This document shows positions 50,701-58,590 of a stretch of 64,000 nt of DNA, piece after piece. The first letter of the stretch is position 1; each line of letters begins with the position of its first letter. The notes under the pieces were generated by a model that saw nothing but the letters and a program-made list of their open reading frames with translations, was not told where the DNA came from and searched no databases. A program made the translations under genes and the position numbers. The DNA lies in the NCBI RefSeq assembly GCF_009755815.1, contig NZ_WRPK01000001.1, forward strand, positions 434,001 through 498,000, in the 5' to 3' direction. This DNA comes from Flavisphingomonas formosensis. GTDB lineage: Bacteria; Pseudomonadota; Alphaproteobacteria; Sphingomonadales; Sphingomonadaceae.

Positions 50701-53476
50701 GGCCGCGGATCGGATGGCCCTCGGGATCGATCGCGACCAGCTTGAGGCGCAGATCGTCGGCCTTCATCATCCAGCCGTCGGTCTTGATGCCGAGCCGCAC
50801 CGCGGACGGATAGAGCGGGATGCGGCGCGAGGCGGTCAGCGTCTCGCCATTGGCGTCCTGATAATCCATCTCGACCGTCATCAGCGTCGGATCGTCGATC
50901 GCCTGCGGAATATCGACGGTGGTGCGCCCCGTGCCCTGGCTGTCGAGCGTGACCGGCAGGGTCTGCGCATTGGGCAGCGGCGGCGTGATCGCGTTGTTGT
51001 CGCCATCGAGCGGCTCGGTGCCTTCCTTCACCGCGCGGCCGCCGAAGGTCCAGCCGTCCCAGCCTCTGGGCGATTCATAGTTGGTCGAGAAGGCGGTGCG
51101 GATGCTGACCGGCAGCGAGGCCGCGCCGCCGCCGGAGAGATAGCCGACATAGAGGTCGAGCGGCATCGAGGTCGGCCGCACGGCGGGCTGCTTCGGCCCG
51201 GTCACCGTCGCGCGCATCGTCGGCAGGCGATATTCGTCGACGCGGATCGACTGGCTCGAATAGATGGTCTTGTCGCCGATGATGAAGCTCAGGTCATAGT
51301 CGCCGAGCGGCGCGCCCTTGGGGGCCGCCCAGGTGGTCGCGCCGATGCCGTCGACGCCGATCAGGAAGGGCATCTCGAACTGGGTGTCCGAGCCGCGATG
51401 GCTGAGCCGCAGCGTGCCCTTGAGCGCGCCGGCATAGGTGAAGCCGGTGGCGATCGGCCGGCGCAGGATGTGCTTCATGTTCACCGTCTCGCCCGCGCGC
51501 AGCAGGGTTCGGTCGAACACGGTGTGGAGGATGTTGCTCGCCTTCTCATAGCCGAAGCTGAGATCGAAGTCATAGGGGCGGATGCCTTCGCCCCAGTCGG
51601 TGAGGGTGAAGCTGAAATCGTCCGCCTTGCGCGCCGAGACCATCAGCGCGTGATTGTCCTTGTCGTCGCAGCTGCTGTAGGTCTGCGGTTCCGGCAGGCC
51701 GCCGGCGGGGATGAGCAGCCGGCCGGTGCCGTCGGTGGTGCCGCGGGCGAGCGTCCGTCCCGAGCAGCTGTCGGTCACCGCGACCTGGGCGCCGGCCACC
51801 GGCTTGCCGCTGTCGAGCGCGGTGACCCAGGCGAGCGAGGCGGCGCGGCCCCATTTGAAATGGACCGCCATATTGGTGACGAGCGCGCCGGCGGAGACGT
51901 AGCGCGGCGCGTTGCGGCCGAGCAGCGCCTTGCCGAGCCGCGGCGAGGCGAGCTCCACCACATAGAAGCCGGGCGACTTGAGAGGAATGCCGACCACCTC
52001 GAACGCCTTGCCCTGGCCGGGCAGCGCGAGGTTCAGCGGGCTCGCATTGCCCTGGGCAGTGAGGATCGAGGCATCGCCGGTGTGGTTGACGGTGACCGAC
52101 TGGCCGCCATGCTTTTCCTCGCGGAAATCATTCTCGTTCGCCTTGGCGATGGTGCGCAGCCAATTGGCCACCGCGCCATCCGACGCGGCGACGCGGGCGA
52201 CCTTGCCGCCGACGCCTGCCAGCTTGCCGGCCAGCGCCGGCTCGACGTTGCGCACGGTGACCGGCAGCACGGGATCGCCCGCCTCGATGATGCCGAAGGG
52301 GGCGGCGAACTTCACCAGCGGCGGCGCCTGGTCGATCCGCACGTCGAGCGGGAAGCGCTGCGCATTTGCGAGCGGCCGGCCGCTCTCGTCCTTGACGCCG
52401 CCCGGCAGCAAGACGCGCGCGGTGATCGCCTCGGGCAGCGGCGCGGCGAACTTGACCTCGGTGACGGTCGCGGAGGTCCTGGCGTCGCCGCGTTCCTCGT
52501 CGTCGTCGCTGCTGGCGGAGAGGGTGGGCGCGATCGTCTTGCCATTGCCGACGTCCAGCCGGATCTGCTTGGCGAGGCTGGTGGCGATCGGCGCCGTGAA
52601 GCGCAGCCAAGCCGCCTCGACCGGGCTGCAGCCGGCCTGCGGATTGACCCGCGAGCATTCGAAGCGCGCCTCGAACGCCTTGCGCACGGTGAAGTCGAAA
52701 CGCTGGTCGGCACCCGCGGTGCGGCCGCCCGCGCCCTTGATGCCGGCACCCCAGACGAGTGCCATGTCCCGCCCCGGCGGCAACGGCCGCCGGCATTTGA
52801 GCGCGACGATCGAGGATGTGGCGCGCGCCTTGTCTCCCGCGGCGGCAGGCAGCTTCTCGGGCAGGCCGGCTTGGCTCAGGAACTCGCGCGCCTGCCATTG
52901 GCCGCCGAGGCCGTCGATCACCTTGCCGGCCGTGTCGGCGGGCAGCAGGTCGACGGCGATCTTCTCGCCGATGCCATCCACCGCACAATAGGCGTTGGCC
53001 GCGACCGAGGCGGGATCGGCCCGCACATTGGCGGCGACGAGGAAGACCTGATCCTCCTCGATGTCACCATTGTAGCGGCTCGGCAGCACCGCACGCGCGG
53101 TCGGCCCGCCGGTGTCGACCGTGAAGCGGTTCTGGCCGGTGACGGCGAGCCCGTTCACGCTGGCGAGCCCCGGCCGCAGCGTGAAGGCGCAGGTCACGCC
53201 GCCGGGCAGCGGCTTTTCGAACTCGTAGACATAGGTGGTCTGGTCGGTCCAGCGGCCGGTGCCGCCGGTCGGGCAGGAAACGGCGAACGGCCCCTGCGCG
53301 CGCGGATCGCCGAGCGGCACCATCGCGTCGGAGAAGCGCACGGTGAAGCGGTCGATCGTGCCATAATCGCCGGTCCCCGGCGTCGCCATCACCACCTGCG
53401 GCGCGGTATCGCCCGAGGCCGCGACAGGCCCCAAAGCGAGCGCCATCACCGCCAGACGAATGAGCCAATCGCGCAT
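47705..53476 (-). CDS. Bacterial alpha-2-macroglobulin family protein
   Basis: A very large periplasmic protein of 1,923 residues that traps attacking proteases. It has a signal peptide (MRDWLIRLAVMALALGPVAA) and macroglobulin MG domains. The bait region is in the middle. The thioester motif GCFEQ is near residue 1,470 and the C-terminal receptor-like region follows. Its neighbour pbpC is the usual companion of the YfhM type. There is no lipobox cysteine in the signal peptide, although YfhM of E. coli is a lipoprotein, so this one is probably soluble. The start at 53476 follows GAGGGG; a longer frame to 53644 has no better start. Confidence 0.93.
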   Translation of the reverse strand: MRDWLIRLAVMALALGPVAASGDTAPQVVMATPGTGDYGTIDRFTVRFSDAMVPLGDPRAQGPFAVSCPTGGTGRWTDQTTYVYEFEKPLPGGVTCAFTLRPGLASVNGLAVTGQNRFTVDTGGPTARAVLPSRYNGDIEEDQVFLVAANVRADPASVAANAYCAVDGIGEKIAVDLLPADTAGKVIDGLGGQWQAREFLSQAGLPEKLPAAAGDKARATSSIVALKCRRPLPPGRDMALVWGAGIKGAGGRTAGADQRFDFTVRKAFEARFECSRVNPQAGCSPVEAAWLRFTAPIATSLAKQIRLDVGNGKTIAPTLSASSDDDEERGDARTSATVTEVKFAAPLPEAITARVLLPGGVKDESGRPLANAQRFPLDVRIDQAPPLVKFAAPFGIIEAGDPVLPVTVRNVEPALAGKLAGVGGKVARVAASDGAVANWLRTIAKANENDFREEKHGGQSVTVNHTGDASILTAQGNASPLNLALPGQGKAFEVVGIPLKSPGFYVVELASPRLGKALLGRNAPRYVSAGALVTNMAVHFKWGRAASLAWVTALDSGKPVAGAQVAVTDSCSGRTLARGTTDGTGRLLIPAGGLPEPQTYSSCDDKDNHALMVSARKADDFSFTLTDWGEGIRPYDFDLSFGYEKASNILHTVFDRTLLRAGETVNMKHILRRPIATGFTYAGALKGTLRLSHRGSDTQFEMPFLIGVDGIGATTWAAPKGAPLGDYDLSFIIGDKTIYSSQSIRVDEYRLPTMRATVTGPKQPAVRPTSMPLDLYVGYLSGGGAASLPVSIRTAFSTNYESPRGWDGWTFGGRAVKEGTEPLDGDNNAITPPLPNAQTLPVTLDSQGTGRTTVDIPQAIDDPTLMTVEMDYQDANGETLTASRRIPLYPSAVRLGIKTDGWMMKADDLRLKLVAIDPEGHPIRGQKISVALYSREILSARRRLIGGFYAYDNNAKTTKIDANCSARTDEMGLASCAIDPAVSGEVYAVATTTDENGNVARAVTSVWLAGADDWWFGGDNGDRMDLIPERKDYKAGETARFQVRMPFRSATALVTVEREGVLSSFVTELSGKDPVVEVKMPGSYAPDVYVSVMAVRGRIAGWRLWLADFARRWHLPFFSREGARPTALVDLAKPSYRIGMAEVNVGWESHQLAVEVKADKPKYRVRDTAEVQVSVRGEGGKPPAQAEIAFAAVDEALLQLQPNPSWKLIDAMMGDRPLSVLTSTAQTQVVGKRHYGRKAVAAGGGGGGDMAAMNREDFRPVLLWKARVPLDATGHARIAVPLSDSLSSFKLVAIATAGANRFGTGDLSIRTTQDLSIYSGVPPVVRTGDFYGASFTLRNGSDRPMTVTANAETMPRIGRAPPLTVTIPPGGAAPVTWHVPAPAGVGQVTWKVNARTADGRNADAMTAMQTIVPAVPVETWAATLARVGEQGPLPITPPAGALPGRGAVDIRLTDTLAPPLAGVRDYMAAYPYGCFEQRLSKAVVAGDLGAWTRLAGDMPTYLDGDGLLRYFPGDTLQGSPELTAYALSITAEAGFPVPEGGRARMIEALKGVVDGRIDRTSDYGGDKRFLKVAALAALARNGASTPELLGQAGIAPNEMPTAVLAEWMAAIDRTKGANPALRQQAEAVLRTRITYEGARLDLTDTADPPWWMMISGDEMAIKALLAVLGRPGWQQEGPRMMIGIATRQQRGHWDTTPANAWGTILARRFASIYPATAIAGTTTASLGAASRSQSWPMPANAAPLSLALPRSATPLLLSQSGGAGPWAMVSVRAAVPLTQPFFGGYRITREVSVLQRRKPGQLTRGDVLKVRITVEANAARSWVVINDPIPAGATIVGGLGGQSQILSDKASGGDGWSPSYIERSQEAWRAYFNWLPRGKATVEYAVRLNGVGTFQMPPTRVEAMYSPQIRGALPNRPVTVAMR

Positions 53477-53692
53477 CGATCCCCTCGCCCCTGTATCTTG
53501 GGGGCGGAGATTGGCGGCTAATGTGCGGGGAATCCAGTCGAAACGATCGGGGTGGGGCGATACACCCGGAAATCCACTCGTCTCCCCGCCTGAATGGGGG
53601 CGATGATAGTTGATCCGAAGCGGAACTTCGCGCCTGTGCTCCACCCACCGGGTTTCGCGGGCGGGCAGAAAGCGCTACGCCTTGCTCCGCCT

Positions 53693-54607
53693 ATGCACAT
53701 CTACCTGCCGATAGCCGGGCTGTCCGTGAACGTGCTCGTCATCGTCGGGCTCGGCGGCGTCGTTGGGCTGCTTTCCGGCATGTTCGGCGTCGGCGGCGGC
53801 TTTCTCACGACGCCGCTGCTGATCTTCTACGGCATACCACCGACGGTCGCGGTCGCCTCCTCGGCGACGCAGATCACCGGCGCCAGCGTCTCCGGCGTGT
53901 TCGCGCATATGGGGCGGCAGGGCGTCGACTTCCGCATGGGCACGGTGATGGTGGTAGGCGGCGTGGCGGGGTCGATCGCGGGGGCGGGCGTGTTCCGGCT
54001 GCTCCAGGAATCCGGCCAGATCGATACGGTGATCGCGCTCGTCTACGTGATCCTGCTCGGCGGCATCGGCCTCCTGATGGCCAAGGAAGCCGCGACCAGC
54101 ATCGGCGCGCTGCGCAGCGGCAAGCCGGTGCCGAGCTCCGGGCGGCGGCACCATCCGCTGATCGCCAGCCTGCCGATGCGCTGGCGCTTCTATCGTTCCG
54201 GCCTCTACATCTCGCCGTTGGCGCCGTTGGCGCTCGGCTTTCTGACCGGCGTGCTGACGGTGACGCTGGGTGTAGGCGGCGGATTCATCATGGTGCCGGC
54301 GATGATCTACATGCTCGGCATGTCGACGCGCGTCGTGGTCGGCACCTCGCTGTTCCAGATCCTGTTCGTGACGGCGGTGACGACGATGGTGCATGCCGTC
54401 ACCACCCAGGCGGTCGACATCGTGCTGGCCGGGCTGCTGCTGATCGGCAGCGTGACCGGTGCGCAGATCGGCGCGCGCATGGCGGCGAAGACGCGGCCGG
54501 AATGGCTCCGCCTGTTCCTGGCGCTGATCGTGCTGGCGGTGGCGCTGCGCATGGCGCTGGGGCTCGGCTGGCGTCCGGACGAAATCTATTCGGTCGATCC
54601 GCTGTGA
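53693..54607 (+). CDS. TauE/SafE family sulfite exporter-type permease
   Basis: A 304-residue membrane protein with about eight hydrophobic segments. The two family repeats are visible: GLLSGMFGVGGGFLTTPLLIFYGIP near the start and GFLTGVLTVTLGVGGGFIMVPAMIYMLG in the second half. Members move sulfite, sulfoacetate or other organosulfur anions. The start at 53693 is an ATG with a weak upstream site. The stop overlaps the GTG start of the next gene (GTGA). The conserved pairing with a TIGR02186 protein suggests a two-component permease. Confidence 0.9.
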   Translation: MHIYLPIAGLSVNVLVIVGLGGVVGLLSGMFGVGGGFLTTPLLIFYGIPPTVAVASSATQITGASVSGVFAHMGRQGVDFRMGTVMVVGGVAGSIAGAGVFRLLQESGQIDTVIALVYVILLGGIGLLMAKEAATSIGALRSGKPVPSSGRRHHPLIASLPMRWRFYRSGLYISPLAPLALGFLTGVLTVTLGVGGGFIMVPAMIYMLGMSTRVVVGTSLFQILFVTAVTTMVHAVTTQAVDIVLAGLLLIGSVTGAQIGARMAAKTRPEWLRLFLALIVLAVALRMALGLGWRPDEIYSVDPL

Positions 54608-55377
54608 CGCGGCTCGGCGCATGGCTGATCCTTGCGCTGGCGCCACTGCTGCTCGCAGCGAGCGCAGACAAGCCGCGCCTCGTGCCGGACGTGTCCCAGC
54701 GCGAGATCAGCATCGCCTACAGCTTCACCGGCGCGGAGCTGTTGCTGTTCGGCGCGATCCTCTATCCGGACGGGCGCATGCCGGACAAGGCGCCGGACAT
54801 CGTGGTGGTACTGAAGGGGCCGTCCGATCCGATGCTGCTGCGCGAGAAGGCGAAGGTGCTCGGCATGTGGGTGAATGCGGAGAGCGCGCGTTTCCGGTCG
54901 GTGCCGGGTTTCTATGCGATCGCCTCGTCGCGCCCGCTCAAGACGCTGGTCGACGAGCGGACGGCGGCGATCTACGAACTCGGCCTCGCCAATCTGCAGC
55001 TGTCCCCCTCCAGTGGCGCGCTGCCCGAGGATCAGGCGCGCTTCCAGGCGGGGCTGGTCGATCTCATGCGCCGCCGCGGCTTGTTCGACGAGCAGAGCGG
55101 CAGCGTCGAGATCACCGATCGGGTGCTCTATCGGGCACGGCTGTCGATCCCGGCGCGCGTGCCGGTGGGCGCCTATACGGCGGAGACCTTCCTGATCCAG
55201 AATGGACGCGTCGTGGCGGTGGCGGTGCGCGACATCGTGATCGACAAGTCGGGATTCGAGCGCTTCGTGGCCAATTCCGCCCAGCGTTGGCCGTTCAGTT
55301 ACGGGCTGGTCGCGGTGCTGCTCTCGCTCCTGTTCGGCTGGGCCGCCTCCGCCGGGTTTCAGCGTATGCGCCGTTAA
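54604..55377 (+). CDS. TIGR02186 family membrane-anchored protein
   Basis: A 257-residue protein with a signal peptide (LGAWLILALAPLLLAASA), a periplasmic domain of about 200 residues (VSQREISIAYSFTGAELLLFGAI is the signature) and a C-terminal membrane helix (YGLVAVLLSLLFGWAASAGF). The family is found beside TauE/SafE permeases and its role is unknown. The GTG start at 54604 overlaps the stop of the permease by four bases, so production of both is linked. Confidence 0.88.
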   Translation: MTRLGAWLILALAPLLLAASADKPRLVPDVSQREISIAYSFTGAELLLFGAILYPDGRMPDKAPDIVVVLKGPSDPMLLREKAKVLGMWVNAESARFRSVPGFYAIASSRPLKTLVDERTAAIYELGLANLQLSPSSGALPEDQARFQAGLVDLMRRRGLFDEQSGSVEITDRVLYRARLSIPARVPVGAYTAETFLIQNGRVVAVAVRDIVIDKSGFERFVANSAQRWPFSYGLVAVLLSLLFGWAASAGFQRMRR

Positions 55378-55437
55378 CCCTAAGAGAAATCGTTAATCTC
55401 TTGGCGCTAGGCCGTCCGATACAGGGACGGCTGATGC

Positions 55438-57081
55438 ATGAATGAGATGAGCATGATCGCGGCGGGAAGCGCCGAGTCAGCCCGCACGACGGAGATCGGG
55501 CGGCTGCTTGAGGTCGCGGGATCCGCCTCGCAGCTGAGCTTCGATCGGGGCATCGTCGCCGCGCTTGCCGACCATCCCGATCCCGGCATCGCAAGCGCGG
55601 GCCAGATCGGCAGCCAGGTGAAGCTGCGCGTCGGGCGCTTGTGGCTGGTCGCCAATGTCCGCTCGCTGCGCATGGCGGATACGCAGAGTGGCATGGTGAC
55701 GGCGTTCATCGACTTCCTCGGCGAGGCGGAGGAAGCGGCAGGGGACGGCCGCCTCTCCAACTTCCGGCGCGGCGTGACCCGCTATCCGATGCCGGGCGCG
55801 CCGGTCTTTCCCGTTTCCGCCGCGGACATGAAGCAAATCTATGCCGCCGACGAGCGTGCCCATATCGAGATCGGCACCGTCTATCCGTCGGAGGATATTC
55901 GCGGCGCGCTCTACGTGGATGCGATGCTAGGCAAGCATTTCGCGCTGCTCGGCTCCACCGGCACCGGCAAATCGACCGCGGCCGCGCTGATCCTCCACCG
56001 CATCTGCGACGCGGCACCGCAGGGCCATATCCTGATGATCGATCCGCATGGCGAATATGCGGCGGCGTTCAAGCAGCGCGGCCAACTGTTCGACGTCGCC
56101 AACCTTTCCATCCCCTATTGGCTGCTCAACTTCGAGGAGCATTGCGAGGTGATCCTCACCTCGGAAGGGTCGGACCGGCAGATGGACGCCGACGTCCTCG
56201 CCAAATGCCTGCTTGCTGCGCGCGCCAAGGGAAGGATCGGCCAGGCGCTTTCGCGCCTGACCGTCGATAGTCCGGTGCCCTATCTGCTCTCCGACCTGCT
56301 GGGCTTCATCAATACGGAGATGGGCAAGCTCGACAAGGCGGGCGACAGCGCGCCCTATATGCGGCTCAAGACCAAGCTCGAGGAACTGCGCTCCGATCCA
56401 CGCTATTCCTTCATGTTCTCGGGCATGCTGGTGTCGGATGGCATGGCGAAGTTCCTGGGCGACATCTTCCGCCTGCCGGGTGAGGGCAGGCCGATCTCGA
56501 TCATCGACGTGTCCAGCGTGCCCTCCGAGATCACCTCGACGGTGGTGGCGCTGCTCTCGCGCATGGTGTTCGATTACGCCATCTGGTCGCGTGGCGAGCC
56601 GCAACGGCCGATCCTGCTCGTCTGCGAAGAGGCCCACCGCTACATCCCGTCGGACCGGATGACCGGCGCCTCGGCGGTGCGCAAGATATTGGAGCGGATA
56701 GCCAAGGAAGGACGCAAATATGGCGTCTCGCTGGGCCTCATCACGCAGCGTCCGTCGGACCTCGCCGAAGGCGTGCTGTCGCAATGCGGCACGATCATCG
56801 CGATGCGGCTCAACAATGATCGCGACCAGGCGCATGTTCGCTCGGCGATGCCCGAGGGCGCACGCGGCTTCCTCGACGTGATCCCGGCGCTGCGCAACCG
56901 CGAATGCATCGTCTGCGGCGAAGGCGTGGCGATCCCGATCCGTGTCGCGCTCGATACGCTGGAGCCGGAGCGGCGACCGGCCTCCGAGGATCCGCTCTTC
57001 TCCGAACTGTGGAAGGACAGCGGCGGCGAGGCCGAAATATTGCAACGGGTGATCGCGCGCTGGCGCAGCCAGGGGGCGTGA
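55438..57081 (+). CDS. HerA-like ATPase (DUF87/DUF853 type)
   Basis: A 547-residue FtsK/HerA-superfamily ATPase. An N-terminal beta-barrel-like HAS domain (about 20-135) is followed by the ATPase with Walker A GSTGTGKST at about 172-180, Walker B LLVCEEAHRY near 392-401, and the downstream sensor segment GLITQRPSDLAEGVLSQCGT. These proteins form hexameric rings that move DNA and often pair with the nuclease NurA, which is not seen here. No membrane segment. The gene has its own leader of 60 bp with TTAAC-rich sequence. Confidence 0.88.
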   Translation: MNEMSMIAAGSAESARTTEIGRLLEVAGSASQLSFDRGIVAALADHPDPGIASAGQIGSQVKLRVGRLWLVANVRSLRMADTQSGMVTAFIDFLGEAEEAAGDGRLSNFRRGVTRYPMPGAPVFPVSAADMKQIYAADERAHIEIGTVYPSEDIRGALYVDAMLGKHFALLGSTGTGKSTAAALILHRICDAAPQGHILMIDPHGEYAAAFKQRGQLFDVANLSIPYWLLNFEEHCEVILTSEGSDRQMDADVLAKCLLAARAKGRIGQALSRLTVDSPVPYLLSDLLGFINTEMGKLDKAGDSAPYMRLKTKLEELRSDPRYSFMFSGMLVSDGMAKFLGDIFRLPGEGRPISIIDVSSVPSEITSTVVALLSRMVFDYAIWSRGEPQRPILLVCEEAHRYIPSDRMTGASAVRKILERIAKEGRKYGVSLGLITQRPSDLAEGVLSQCGTIIAMRLNNDRDQAHVRSAMPEGARGFLDVIPALRNRECIVCGEGVAIPIRVALDTLEPERRPASEDPLFSELWKDSGGEAEILQRVIARWRSQGA

Positions 57082-57113
57082 GGGGACGCTTTTCGCATTT
57101 GGACGACCACACC

Positions 57114-57197
57114 CGTTTGGGCTGAGCTTGTCGAAGCCCTTTCCTCCTTTCGAGCTCGGACAAGAATGGGAGGGCTTCGACAAGCTCAGCCCAAACG
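57114..57197. repeat. Palindromic repeat, family A, copy 2
   Basis: The arms CGTTTGGGCTGAGCTTGTCG plus seven more bases (57114-57140) are an exact inverted copy of 57171-57197, a perfect 27-bp inverted repeat around a 30-bp spacer. It lies in the leader of the threonine ammonia-lyase gene. Confidence 0.9.
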
Positions 57198-57286
57198 ATG
57201 GTGGGGATACCGCCCCGATAGCCGCTATGCCTCGCCCCCGCGCGCCGCTATCCGGCTTCGCACGGCAGCGGAGCAGAGATGGCGCA

Positions 57287-58483
57287 ATGATCGGGTTCGA
57301 AGATGTCGGGGCAGCCGCCCAGCGGATCGCGGGCAAGGTCGTCCGCACGCCAGCGATCCACAGCGATGCGATCAGCCGGCTGACCGGCGCGGACGTCTGG
57401 CTGAAGCTCGACACGCTGCAGGTGACCGGCGCGTTCAAGGAGCGCGGCGCGGCCAATCGGCTGGCGCTGCTGACCCCGGAGGAGCAGGCGGCCGGCGTCG
57501 TCGCCATGTCGGCCGGCAACCATGCCCAGGCGGTGGCGCGCCACGCCGCGCTGCTCGGCATCCGCGCGGTGATCGTGATGCCCGCTTTCACGCCCGCCAC
57601 CAAGGTGACGCGCACCGCCAAATGGGGCGCGCAGGTCGTCCTCCATGGCGCGACCCTGGCCGAGGCGGCGGCGCATGCTCATGAGCGGGCGGAGAAGGAC
57701 GGGCTGGTCTTCATCCATCCCTATGACGACGATGCGGTGATCGCGGGGCAGGGCACGCTGGCGCTCGAGCTGATCGAAGACGTGCCGGCGCTCGACATGC
57801 TGGCAGTGCCGGTGGGTGGCGGTGGGCTGGTCGCAGGATCGGCGGTCGCGGCGCTGGGTGCGGGCCGCGCGATCGAGACGGTCGGCGTCGAGGTGGAGAG
57901 CTATGCCGCCATGGCGCAGGAGCTGGCGGGGCAGCCGGTGGACGTCGGCGGCGCGACCATTGCGGAGGGCATTGCGGTGCGCGATGTCGGCCGGCGGCCG
58001 CTGGAAATCCTCCGCACTCTCGGCATCCGGATTCAGACCGTGCTGGAGCATCAGATCGAGAATGCGATCGCGCTGCTCGCCGAGGAGGCGAAGATCGTCG
58101 CCGAGGGGGCCGGCGCGGCCGGCGTCGCGGCGCTGCTGGCAAGGCCAGAGCTGTTCCGCGGGCGCACCGTGGGCGTGCCGATCTGCGGCGCCAATATCGA
58201 CAATCGCGCGCTCGCCAACGTGCTCCAGCGGGTGATGATCCGCGACGGACGGATGATGCGGCTGGTGCTCGACATTCCCGACCGGCCCGGCGTGCTCGGC
58301 GAGATCTCAACGCGGATCGGTCAGGCGGGGGCGAACATCATCGAGGTGTCGCACCACCGGCTGTTCACCTCGCCCAGCGTGCAGGCGGCGCGGCTGGAGG
58401 TGATGTTCGAGGCGCGCGACGCGACTCACAGCGAGGCGGTGGTCGCCGCGCTGCAGGAACATTATGCGGTGACGCGGCTGTAG
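57287..58483 (+). CDS. ilvA: Threonine ammonia-lyase
   Basis: A 398-residue PLP enzyme that converts threonine to 2-oxobutanoate. The PLP lysine is K51 (TGAFKERGAANR), and the glycine loop VGGGGLVAGSAVA binds the phosphate. The last 80 residues are an ACT-like regulatory domain (LVLDIPDRPGVLGEISTRIGQ). The length and single ACT domain match the shorter biosynthetic or catabolic type rather than the 510-residue IlvA of enterobacteria. The start at 57287 is the first ATG that fits the family; an earlier one at 57128 would read through the repeat. Confidence 0.93.
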   Translation: MIGFEDVGAAAQRIAGKVVRTPAIHSDAISRLTGADVWLKLDTLQVTGAFKERGAANRLALLTPEEQAAGVVAMSAGNHAQAVARHAALLGIRAVIVMPAFTPATKVTRTAKWGAQVVLHGATLAEAAAHAHERAEKDGLVFIHPYDDDAVIAGQGTLALELIEDVPALDMLAVPVGGGGLVAGSAVAALGAGRAIETVGVEVESYAAMAQELAGQPVDVGGATIAEGIAVRDVGRRPLEILRTLGIRIQTVLEHQIENAIALLAEEAKIVAEGAGAAGVAALLARPELFRGRTVGVPICGANIDNRALANVLQRVMIRDGRMMRLVLDIPDRPGVLGEISTRIGQAGANIIEVSHHRLFTSPSVQAARLEVMFEARDATHSEAVVAALQEHYAVTRL

Positions 58484-58508
58484 GGGGGAGGGGAGCGAGA
58501 CATTCCCC

Positions 58509-58581
58509 GCTCCGTTTGTCCCGAGCGTAGTCGAGGCCGGCGACGGCGCACCTTCTCGACTTCGCTCGGGACAAACGGAGC
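58509..58581. repeat. Palindromic repeat, family A, copy 3
   Basis: Arms GCTCCGTTTGTCCCGAGCGT plus seven bases (58509-58535) and 58555-58581 match as an inverted repeat of 27 bp with one mismatch. It lies between convergent genes (threonine ammonia-lyase and the MFS transporter) and could terminate both. Confidence 0.88.
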
Positions 58582-58590
58582 CGGGTTGTG

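Noticed and set aside
48401-53521. Open frame of 1,706 codons on the plus strand, antisense to the macroglobulin gene
   Set aside because: It is the mirror of a high-GC coding region: composition is Arg/Gly/Ala/His rich and without domains, and the minus-strand protein is a clear family member.
55370-55410. Two TTAA boxes before the HerA-like gene, considered as a CtrA site
   Set aside because: The spacing is 15 bases rather than the 7 expected for a CtrA box.
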